From: JBFMDH01 sp044868105
Lineage (GTDB): Bacteria > Acidobacteriota > Blastocatellia > UBA7656
Direction of reading: 5' to 3'
NCBI GenBank assembly: GCA_044868105.1
Contig: JBIOWC010000170.1
Span: forward strand, 1 to 13,190
DNA length: 13,190 bases
A program made the translations under genes and the position numbers. Positions 1 to 6,251 of the stretch are shown piece by piece. Position 1 is the stretch's first letter, and each line of letters opens with the position of its first letter. The notes under the pieces are model-generated. The model was not told the origin of the DNA, did not search any database, and saw nothing but the letters and a program-made list of their open reading frames with translations.

Positions 1-330
1 TTCGATCCCGCTTCATTCGTGGTGTCGCCCCAGGGGACTTTCGGCAATGTCGGGCGGAACACCATGCTCACACCACATTTCCAGTCGATCGATATGGCGC
101 TGGCCAAGAATTTTGCCATGCCTTACAGCGAACACCATGCCCTACAGTTTCGGCTGGAAGCGTTCAACGTCTTCAACCACCCTTCGTGGGGTGCGCCCAA
201 CGGCAACATCCTGGCGGGGGCAGCATTTCCGGGGGCGCCCGCCAACGCCGCGCATCAGGGCTTCGGGGTCATCAGCTCAACGGCCATCCCGATGCGGCAG
301 ATTCAACTGGGACTGAAGTATTCCTTCTGA
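1..330 (+). CDS. TonB-dependent receptor, Oar-like, C-terminal fragment (5' end outside window)
   Basis: The frame is open from base 1 and ends at TGA 328-330, giving the last 109 residues of a larger protein. The fragment has the look of the beta-barrel end of the large carboxypeptidase-regulatory-domain/TonB-dependent receptors expanded in Acidobacteriota: a segment reading FRLEAFNVFNHPSWG, an 'IPMRQIQLGLKYSF' end, and a C-terminal Phe, which is the usual outer-membrane barrel assembly signal. Such proteins sit in the outer membrane and take up ligands too large for porins, powered by TonB-ExbBD. The neighbouring polysaccharide genes suggest an oligosaccharide ligand, but that is inference. 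No SusD-like lipoprotein gene follows it. A terminator directly downstream suggests that it is transcribed separately from the next operon. The N-terminal plug and signal peptide cannot be seen. Confidence 0.85.
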   Translation, partial: FDPASFVVSPQGTFGNVGRNTMLTPHFQSIDMALAKNFAMPYSEHHALQFRLEAFNVFNHPSWGAPNGNILAGAAFPGAPANAAHQGFGVISSTAIPMRQIQLGLKYSF

Positions 331-389
331 GCTACGGAAGCGAATCAAAGACTGGCGGCAGTCGTCAGCCAGGAGTCAATTGATATGGA

Positions 390-431
390 TGGTGAGCATT
401 GCGGCCACAGCCGCGGGCTCACCATTTTTTC
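390..431 (+). terminator. Intrinsic terminator after the TonB-dependent receptor
   Basis: A perfect 8-bp outer stem (TGGTGAGC 390-397 with GCTCACCA 417-424) encloses a second 5-bp GC stem (401-405 with 410-414, loop CACA). It is followed at once by six T residues (425-430). It lies 60 bases after the receptor stop codon, which fits Rho-independent termination of that gene. Confidence 0.88.
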
Positions 432-486
432 AGCACCGGGTTGAACTTCTAGACGACCGCCGATTATGCTGAGTCACCTTGCCCGT

Positions 487-516
487 TTGACACGACAACT
501 CCGCGAAACGAATATG
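487..516 (+). promoter_or_regulatory. Candidate sigma-70-type promoter for the MFS/GH43 operon
   Basis: A perfect TTGACA hexamer lies at 487-492, followed after about 17-18 bases by a weak AT-rich -10 candidate (GAATAT 510-515 or AATATG 511-516, each only 3 of 6 to consensus). It falls between the upstream terminator and the start of the transporter gene, about 95 bases before the ATG, which is where the operon promoter should be. The -35 match is good and the -10 match poor, so this is tentative. No clear operator palindrome was seen in the 331-611 gap. Confidence 0.3.
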
Positions 517-611
517 CAACCTGGGTGAGTGAGCACGGCGAGTCTTTCGATAAGGCGAGGGGAGGTAATCAGGATTCACAACGCTAGGCAAAGTAAGGGA
601 CTCGGTGAGCA

Positions 612-1880
612 ATGGCTAAAGTAAGAGGACTCCGGTGGTGGATGATCGGGTTGATTATGCTCGGCTCGATCATCAACTACCTGACGCGCAGCACGCTCTC
701 GGTCGCCGCGCCGACGCTGATGCAAGATCTGCACATCGACACGCAGCAGTATTCGTGGGTGGTCGGCACATTCCAGGGCGCGATCATGCTGCAACCGCTC
801 TGCGGCTACATGCTCGACGTGGTCGGGCTCAAGCGCGGCTATGCAATCTTCGCCATCGCCTGGTCGCTCATCAGCATGGGGCACGGACTGGCGCACAACT
901 GGCAAGTGCTGGCCGGTCTGCGCGGGTTGCTGGGGCTAGCCGAAGGCTCGGCGAACCCTGCGGGGATGAAGGCGACGGCGGAGTGGTTCCCGGCCAAAGA
1001 GCGCGGGCTGGCCGGGGGCGTCTACAATATCGGCGCGTCGTTCGGCTCGATGCTGGCGCCGCCCCTCGTCGCCTGGGCGATCTTGCAATATAACTGGCAG
1101 TCGGCTTTCGTGCTGACCGGGGCGCTGGGTCTGGTTTGGGTAGCCGTTTGGCTGTGGCTCTATCACCCGCCCGAGCGTCATCCGGCGCTCTCGCCGGCGG
1201 AGTTCGACTACATCGCCGCCGGGCAGGAGAAGCATTTGCGGCACGATGGGACGCGCCCTGCGGTGCTGTCGCTGCTCAAGCGACGGAACTTCTGGGGCAT
1301 CGCGCTGCCGCGATTCTTGGCCGACCCGACCTGGGGGACGCTGACCTTCTGGATGCCGCTCTACCTGTCGCAGACGCGCGGTTGGGATTTGAAACAGATT
1401 GCCCTCTTTGCGTGGCTGCCGTTTCTGGCGGCCGACATTGGCTGCTTGTTCGGCGGAACGTTCAGTTTGTGGCTGCAAAAGTATTGGCATATCAACCTCA
1501 TCAACGCGCGGCGCGCGGCCTTCACGCTCGGCGCCGTCATGATGCTCGGCGTCGGCTTTGTCGGCTTTGTCGAAAGTCCGTATGCGGCGATTGCGCTGCT
1601 CAGCCTCGCCGGCTTCGCCCACCAAACTTTGTCCGTGACGGTGATCACGATGTCTTCGGATTTATTCAAGAAGAACGAAGTGGCAACGGTCGCGGGGATG
1701 GCGGGCACGCTCGGCAACGCCGGGCTGCTGATCTTTTCGCTGCTGATCGGCGCGCTGGTGCTGAAGATCGGCTACACACCTTTCTTCATTTGCCTTGGCT
1801 TGCTTGATGTCATTGGTGCAGTGATCTTGTGGACCGTAGTGAAGGCGGATGTGAAGGTGGCCGAAGCGGTCGAGGTTTGA
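612..1880 (+). CDS. MFS transporter, anion:cation symporter (hexuronate/aldonate, ExuT-like) family
   Basis: A 422-residue polytopic inner-membrane protein, the normal length for a 12-helix MFS carrier. The N-terminal part (RWWMIGLIMLGSIINYLTRS) and the loop after helix 2 (GYMLDVVGLKRGY, the MFS motif-A position) resemble the anion:cation symporter group that includes hexuronate and galactonate carriers. Also typical are 'RGLLGLAEGSANPAGMKA' near residues 99-116 and 'EWFPAKERGLAGGVYNIGASFG' after it. Family members usually import sugar acids with protons. In this locus the substrate could be glucuronate or galacturonate released from xylan or pectin, or a pentonate feeding the YjhG-type dehydratase; sequence alone does not decide. 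An AAGGGA sequence at 595-600 lies 11 bases before the ATG. The GH43 gene follows after 13 bases, so the two are very likely cotranscribed. Confidence 0.88.
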   Translation: MAKVRGLRWWMIGLIMLGSIINYLTRSTLSVAAPTLMQDLHIDTQQYSWVVGTFQGAIMLQPLCGYMLDVVGLKRGYAIFAIAWSLISMGHGLAHNWQVLAGLRGLLGLAEGSANPAGMKATAEWFPAKERGLAGGVYNIGASFGSMLAPPLVAWAILQYNWQSAFVLTGALGLVWVAVWLWLYHPPERHPALSPAEFDYIAAGQEKHLRHDGTRPAVLSLLKRRNFWGIALPRFLADPTWGTLTFWMPLYLSQTRGWDLKQIALFAWLPFLAADIGCLFGGTFSLWLQKYWHINLINARRAAFTLGAVMMLGVGFVGFVESPYAAIALLSLAGFAHQTLSVTVITMSSDLFKKNEVATVAGMAGTLGNAGLLIFSLLIGALVLKIGYTPFFICLGLLDVIGAVILWTVVKADVKVAEAVEV

Positions 1881-1893
1881 GAAGGAAAGTGCG

Positions 1894-3531
1894 ATGAGCA
1901 ACTCAGTTACCATGATCCAAAACCCCATCTTGCGCGGGTTCAATCCCGACCCTTCGATTGTGCGCGTCGGCGACGATTACTACATCGCCACCTCAACGTT
2001 TGAATGGTTTCCCGGCGTGCAGATTCATCATTCGCGCGACCTCGTGCATTGGCGTCTGCTGACCCGCCCACTCCACCGTCCCAGTCAGTTGAATATGTTG
2101 GGCGACCCGGACTCCTGCGGCGTGTGGGCGCCCTGCCTGACGTATGACGGCGGGTTGTTCTATTTGGTTTATACAGACGTCAAACGCTACGGGCGCACGT
2201 CGCAGCCGGGCAGCGTCGGCGCCGGGCTGCGCGACATGCACAACTACCTCGCGACCTCTTTGATAATTGACAGCGAGTGGTCGGACGCGGTCTATCTAAA
2301 CAGCAGCGGCTTTGACCCGTCGCTGTTTCACGATACGGACGGGCGAAAATATCTGGTGAACATGCTCTGGGATCATCGGCCGGGCAAGAACCGTTTCGGC
2401 GGCATCGTGCTGCAAGAGTACTCGCCCGCCAAACGTCAATTGATCGGCGAACGGCACACCATCTTCACAGGGACAGCCATCGGCTTTACCGAAGCGCCGC
2501 ACCTGTACAAGCGCAACGGTTATTATTACCTGATCACGGCTGAGGGTGGCACGGGCTGGGGGCACGCAGTGACGATGGCGCGGTCGCGCTCGTTGCTGGG
2601 GCCCTATGAGCTGCACCCGGACACATACATTCTGACAGCGCGCAATCGCCCGGACGCGGAACTGCAACGCGCAGGGCACGCCGATCTCGTCGAGACGCAG
2701 CACGGCGAGACCTATATGGTCTACCTCTGCGGTCGTCCGCTCCGCAATCGCGGGCGCTGTACGCTCGGGCGCGAGACCGCTATTCAACGCATGGTGTGGG
2801 GTGCGGACGATTGGTTATATACGGAAAGCCGCGACGCTTTCCCGCAGCGCGAAACTCCCGCGCCGGAGTTGCCGCCGCACCCGTTTCCGCCCGCGCCGAC
2901 GCGCGAGGATTTCGACGGCCCAACGCTCCCCCTTGAATTTCAATGGCTGCGTTCGCCGTGGCCGGACGAGTTGTTCAGCCTGACGGCGCGGCCCGGTTAC
3001 CTGCGCCTGTTTGGGCGCGAGACCACCGGCAGCCTGTTTCGCCAGGCGCTGGTCGCGCGGCGACAACAAGCGCCCTGCTACAGCGCCGCAACGGTCGTCG
3101 AATTCGAGCCGCAACACTACCAGCAACAGGCCGGGCTGATCTGCTACTACAACGGCGCCAAGTTCCATTACCTGTACATCTCTACGGATGAGGTCATCGG
3201 CAAACACCTCCGCGTGATGACCTGTCACCCGGAGTTGCCGGACATGTTCACCGCGCCGATTCCCATCGCCGCTGCGGTGCCCGTGCATCTGCGGGTAGAG
3301 GTAGATTACGAACGGCTGCGCTTCGCCTTTCGCGTGGACGGCGACGAGTGGCAGTGGCTGCCGGAACAGTTCGACGCCAGTATACTGTCCGACGAGGCGG
3401 GCCCGCCGGGGCCGCCGAATTTCACCGGGGCGTTTGTCGGGATGTGCTGTCAGGACACGGCCGGCACCGGGTGCCCGGCTGATTTCGACTACTTTGAATA
3501 TCGCGAGCATGAATTCTCCGCCGCACCTTAG
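1894..3531 (+). CDS. Glycoside hydrolase family 43 beta-xylosidase/alpha-L-arabinofuranosidase, cytoplasmic
   Basis: A 545-residue GH43 enzyme with the two-domain build of the XynB-type beta-xylosidases. The five-bladed propeller covers about residues 8-310 and starts with 'NPILRGFNPDPSI' and 'YYIATSTFEWFPGVQIHHS'. The three GH43 acids can be placed: D19 (general base, NPDPS), D141 (pKa modulator, SGFDPSLF) and E217 (general acid, TAEGGT). A second beta-sandwich from about residue 337 to the end (starting EDFDGPTLPLEFQWLRSP) matches the C-terminal concanavalin-like domain of these enzymes, which completes the active site. There is no signal peptide, so it probably acts in the cytoplasm on imported short xylo- or arabino-oligosaccharides. 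The SD-like GAAGGAAAG lies between the MFS stop codon and this ATG. Xylosidase and arabinofuranosidase activity cannot be told apart from sequence. Confidence 0.93.
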   Translation: MSNSVTMIQNPILRGFNPDPSIVRVGDDYYIATSTFEWFPGVQIHHSRDLVHWRLLTRPLHRPSQLNMLGDPDSCGVWAPCLTYDGGLFYLVYTDVKRYGRTSQPGSVGAGLRDMHNYLATSLIIDSEWSDAVYLNSSGFDPSLFHDTDGRKYLVNMLWDHRPGKNRFGGIVLQEYSPAKRQLIGERHTIFTGTAIGFTEAPHLYKRNGYYYLITAEGGTGWGHAVTMARSRSLLGPYELHPDTYILTARNRPDAELQRAGHADLVETQHGETYMVYLCGRPLRNRGRCTLGRETAIQRMVWGADDWLYTESRDAFPQRETPAPELPPHPFPPAPTREDFDGPTLPLEFQWLRSPWPDELFSLTARPGYLRLFGRETTGSLFRQALVARRQQAPCYSAATVVEFEPQHYQQQAGLICYYNGAKFHYLYISTDEVIGKHLRVMTCHPELPDMFTAPIPIAAAVPVHLRVEVDYERLRFAFRVDGDEWQWLPEQFDASILSDEAGPPGPPNFTGAFVGMCCQDTAGTGCPADFDYFEYREHEFSAAP

Positions 3532-3549
3532 TTTTCAAGAGAGAAAAAG

Positions 3550-4626
3550 ATGACCCTTACCAAATTCTTTCGCCCCATCATGTTGATGAGCATCGTTGCG
3601 CTCGCCTTGCCGTTGCTGGCACAGGTGCAAACCGAAGTGCCTGCGGTGGTGCCCGGTGCGAAGTCTGTGACGGTCGAACGCATTAAAATTCACGGGACGG
3701 CCCTTGAGGGCAATCTGGAGGGCGATGCCGTTGACCGCGACGTGATGGTATTTCTGCCGCCAAGCTACACCAAGGAAAAGTCGCGGCGTTACCCGGTCGT
3801 CTATGCCTTGCACGGTTATTCCATCGGCGCTGAACAATGGAGTAAAGAAATTCATGTGCCGCAAACCATCGAGGGGGCTTTCGCCCAGGGCGCTAAAGAG
3901 ATGATTGTCGTGCTGCCCGATTCCAAGACCCTTCATAACGGCTCGATGTATTCGAGTTCAGTGACTACCGGAGATTTCGAAACGTTTATTTCGCGCGATG
4001 TGGTCGCCTACATTGACGCGCATTACCGGACGATTCCAAACCGGCTGGCGCGTGGCCTGGTGGGACATTCGATGGGAGGGTATGGCGCGACGCGCATCGG
4101 CATGAAGCATGCGGATGTGTTCGGCAGCCTGTACATCATGAGTCCCTGTTGCTTATCTCCCCGGCAAGCCGGGCCGGTGAATGCAGAAATAGAGAAGGCG
4201 CTGGAGGCGGTGAAGACACCCGAAGATTCGGCCAAGCTGCCGTTCATGGCCCGTGCGCAGTTAGCTAGCGGCGCTGCCTGGTCACCCAATCCGAAGAACC
4301 CACCGCTTTACCTTGATTTGCCTGTCAAAGATGGTCAGCCACAGCCCGATGTCCTGGCGAAATGGGCGGCGAACGCCCCGCTGGCGTTCATTGATCAATA
4401 CATCGGCAACCTCCGCCGGTATCGTGCGATTTCGATAGACGTAGGTGATAAGGACGGATTACGTATTGATACGGGCAAGCTGCATGATGTGCTCGATAAG
4501 TACGGAATCGCTAACCGCTTTGAAGTGTATCAAGGCACGCATACCAGCGCGATGGCCGTTCGTTTCCAGAATAATGTGATGCCATTTTTCAGCAAGAATC
4601 TTTGCTTCGGGAACACCTGTAAGTAA
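3550..4626 (+). CDS. Exported alpha/beta-hydrolase esterase (esterase D / CE1-like)
   Basis: A 358-residue protein with an N-terminal signal peptide (hydrophobic stretch to about residue 25, likely cleaved after LLA before QVQTE). The mature part is an esterase-D-type alpha/beta hydrolase: 'MVFLPPSY', the oxyanion strand 'YPVVYALHGY', nucleophile S174 in GHSMGGYGA, a probable acid at D302 (GDKDG; D300 is an alternative) and H331 in GTHTSA. Proteins of this group act on ester groups such as feruloyl or acetyl substituents of xylan, or on acyl thioesters. Export and position between two GH43 genes favour removal of ester decorations from plant polysaccharide outside the cytoplasm. It starts 18 bases after the previous stop codon, with an A/G-rich SD (AAGAGAGAAAAAG). 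Its precise substrate is not known. Confidence 0.85.
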   Translation: MTLTKFFRPIMLMSIVALALPLLAQVQTEVPAVVPGAKSVTVERIKIHGTALEGNLEGDAVDRDVMVFLPPSYTKEKSRRYPVVYALHGYSIGAEQWSKEIHVPQTIEGAFAQGAKEMIVVLPDSKTLHNGSMYSSSVTTGDFETFISRDVVAYIDAHYRTIPNRLARGLVGHSMGGYGATRIGMKHADVFGSLYIMSPCCLSPRQAGPVNAEIEKALEAVKTPEDSAKLPFMARAQLASGAAWSPNPKNPPLYLDLPVKDGQPQPDVLAKWAANAPLAFIDQYIGNLRRYRAISIDVGDKDGLRIDTGKLHDVLDKYGIANRFEVYQGTHTSAMAVRFQNNVMPFFSKNLCFGNTCK

Positions 4627-4703
4627 GGCTATCAGATTGATAAAGGCCGTCGGTAACGGCTATGACCCGATGGGGCGCAATTTTTTCAACTAACACAAAT
4701 CCT

Positions 4704-6221
4704 ATGAAAAACATCCTGGTGACAGCCATCTTAATTCTGGTGGCAGCCGTCTTCATCCCTGACTCATCGGTATTCGCGCTCGAAGGCCAAATTGGAATTC
4801 ATGATCCTTCCACCGTCATTCTCTGCGACGGCAAGTTCTACACCTACGGCACGGGCGGTTCTTCGCTCGTCTCCGATGATGGCTGGACGTGGCGGCAAGG
4901 CGTGCGGCTTCCGCGGCGCGGCTTGGCCCCGGACGTGATTCACCTCGGTGACCGATACTTTCTGTATATCGCCGCCAACAGCGGGCCGACGAAGGCGGAC
5001 ATCAACCTGCTCACGAACAAGACTCTCGATCCGGCTTCGCCTGATTACCAATGGGAAGAGGGCGGCGTGGTGGCCTCCTCCGACGGCGTCGAGGACTGCA
5101 ATGCAATTGATCCGGGCGTCTTTCTCGACCCCAATACCAGGAGGCTGTGGCTCACCTACGGCTCCTATTTCGGCTACATCCGGCTGGTGGAGCTTGATCC
5201 CAAAACGGGCAAGCGCCTCAACCCCAATGAAAAGCCCCGCAACATTGCGATCAACAGCGAAGCCTCGATCATGATTTATCACGACGGTTGGTATTATCTG
5301 CTGGTCACGCACGGCAGCTGTTGCCGGGGCGCCGACTCGGGCTATAACATTCGCGTTGGTCGCGCGAGGAAGGTCACGGGTCCCTTCCTGGACAATATCG
5401 GCATAGACATGCTTCAGGGCGGCGGCAAGCTTTTTGTCGGGTCATCTGGACGTGTGATCGGCCCCGGTCACTTCGGCCTGTTCGATCTCGGCGATGGCGT
5501 GCAGAGATTTTCACTTCACTACGAAGCCGACCTGGACTTGGGCGGGGCCAGCGTGCTCGACATTCGCCCGTTGCTTTGGAAAGATGGTTGGCCCGTCGCC
5601 GGTGAGAACCTGAAGGGCGGCACCTACCAGATCGAATCCCTGCGCACAGGCACTGTGCTTGAGCTTGCCGTCGAAGGCTTTCCCGTTGGCGGCAGGCCCG
5701 CAAGACGCGGGCCGCCGCCAGGAGCGCCCGGCGGCCCACCAGGTGCACCCGGTGGTAATGCAGGCGCGCCCGGTACTGGAGGTGGAATCTTTGCAGGCAC
5801 CGGCAAACCAATCCCCGTACAAGATGTCGCGGAGGTTTCGACGAAATGGCCAGCGGGTAACCTTGACGTTCGCCTGGCCAACTACATGTGCCAGGCGCAG
5901 CAGAAGTGGACAATTGAGCCAGTCACGAGCGCGGGCGGCTACCTCGGCTCGCCCTATTTCAAGGTCACCATTGCCGGAACAAATCGGACATTGGCGGCGA
6001 CCGAGGGTGCGGAGCTTGTCGGGTTGCCCGCTTTTACCGCAGGCCCCGAACAACTCTGGCGTTTCGACCAGCTTGCGGACGGCAGCTGGCGAATTAGCCC
6101 TAAGGCGGTGCCCAACTCGAAAAAGCCGTTTGTTCTATCGGCGGTGGGCAGCAGTTTCGCTACCCTCGCCAGGTTCGACTCTCAGGGCGAGAAACAGCGT
6201 TGGCTGCTCAAAACCCCGTAA
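4704..6221 (+). CDS. Exported GH43 endo-arabinanase-like enzyme with ricin-type beta-trefoil
   Basis: The start at 4704 is chosen over an in-frame ATG at 4662 because it gives a clean signal peptide (MKNILVTAILILVAAVF, cleavage near VFA/LEG); the protein is then 505 residues. The GH43 propeller (about 30-315) carries D34 (IHDPST), D136 (NAIDPG) and E186 (NSEAS). A 'THGSCCRGADSGYNIRVGR' segment resembles the motif of endo-1,5-alpha-L-arabinanases. The C-terminal domain (from GTYQIESL) has three QxW-type repeats at Q400-W402, Q450-W452 and Q498-W500, evenly spaced by about 50 residues, which is a ricin-like beta-trefoil and likely binds sugar. Within its first lobe is a Gly/Pro-rich stretch (about residues 336-361). 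It should cut arabinan or arabinosyl side chains outside the cytoplasm. No strong SD is seen. The 77-base gap before it holds only a small 5-bp hairpin (4646-4660). Confidence 0.9.
   Translation: MKNILVTAILILVAAVFIPDSSVFALEGQIGIHDPSTVILCDGKFYTYGTGGSSLVSDDGWTWRQGVRLPRRGLAPDVIHLGDRYFLYIAANSGPTKADINLLTNKTLDPASPDYQWEEGGVVASSDGVEDCNAIDPGVFLDPNTRRLWLTYGSYFGYIRLVELDPKTGKRLNPNEKPRNIAINSEASIMIYHDGWYYLLVTHGSCCRGADSGYNIRVGRARKVTGPFLDNIGIDMLQGGGKLFVGSSGRVIGPGHFGLFDLGDGVQRFSLHYEADLDLGGASVLDIRPLLWKDGWPVAGENLKGGTYQIESLRTGTVLELAVEGFPVGGRPARRGPPPGAPGGPPGAPGGNAGAPGTGGGIFAGTGKPIPVQDVAEVSTKWPAGNLDVRLANYMCQAQQKWTIEPVTSAGGYLGSPYFKVTIAGTNRTLAATEGAELVGLPAFTAGPEQLWRFDQLADGSWRISPKAVPNSKKPFVLSAVGSSFATLARFDSQGEKQRWLLKTP
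5709..5786 (+). repeat. Gly/Pro-rich low-complexity insert inside the arabinanase beta-trefoil
   Basis: Codons for about residues 336-361 of the GH43 protein encode two adjacent near-copies of PPGAPGG followed by NAGAPGTGGG. The DNA copies (CCAGGAGCGCCCGGCGGC and CCACCAGGTGCACCCGGTGG) have diverged at synonymous positions, so this is not a fresh duplication. The insert separates the first strand pair of the trefoil from its first QxW lobe and probably forms a flexible surface loop. Confidence 0.75.
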
Positions 6222-6251
6222 ACCCAAAGATGGTATTACCCGGGAACTTTT

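Noticed and set aside
936..1625. 229-codon open frame on the minus strand
   Set aside because: Opposite the MFS gene, rich in Arg, Glu and Pro with no family features; a shadow of codon bias.
2815..3510. 231-codon open frame on the minus strand
   Set aside because: Opposite the C-terminal domain of the GH43 xylosidase, which is clearly the real gene; Arg-rich and featureless.
4646..4687. Hairpin and T run before the GH43 arabinanase as a terminator
   Set aside because: The stem is only about 5 bp and the T run begins about 20 bases after it, so it does not have terminator form.
4662..4703. Earlier in-frame ATG for the GH43 arabinanase
   Set aside because: It would place 14 polar residues before a well-formed signal peptide, and the ATG overlaps the base of a small hairpin (4646-4661). 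The start at 4704 is better.
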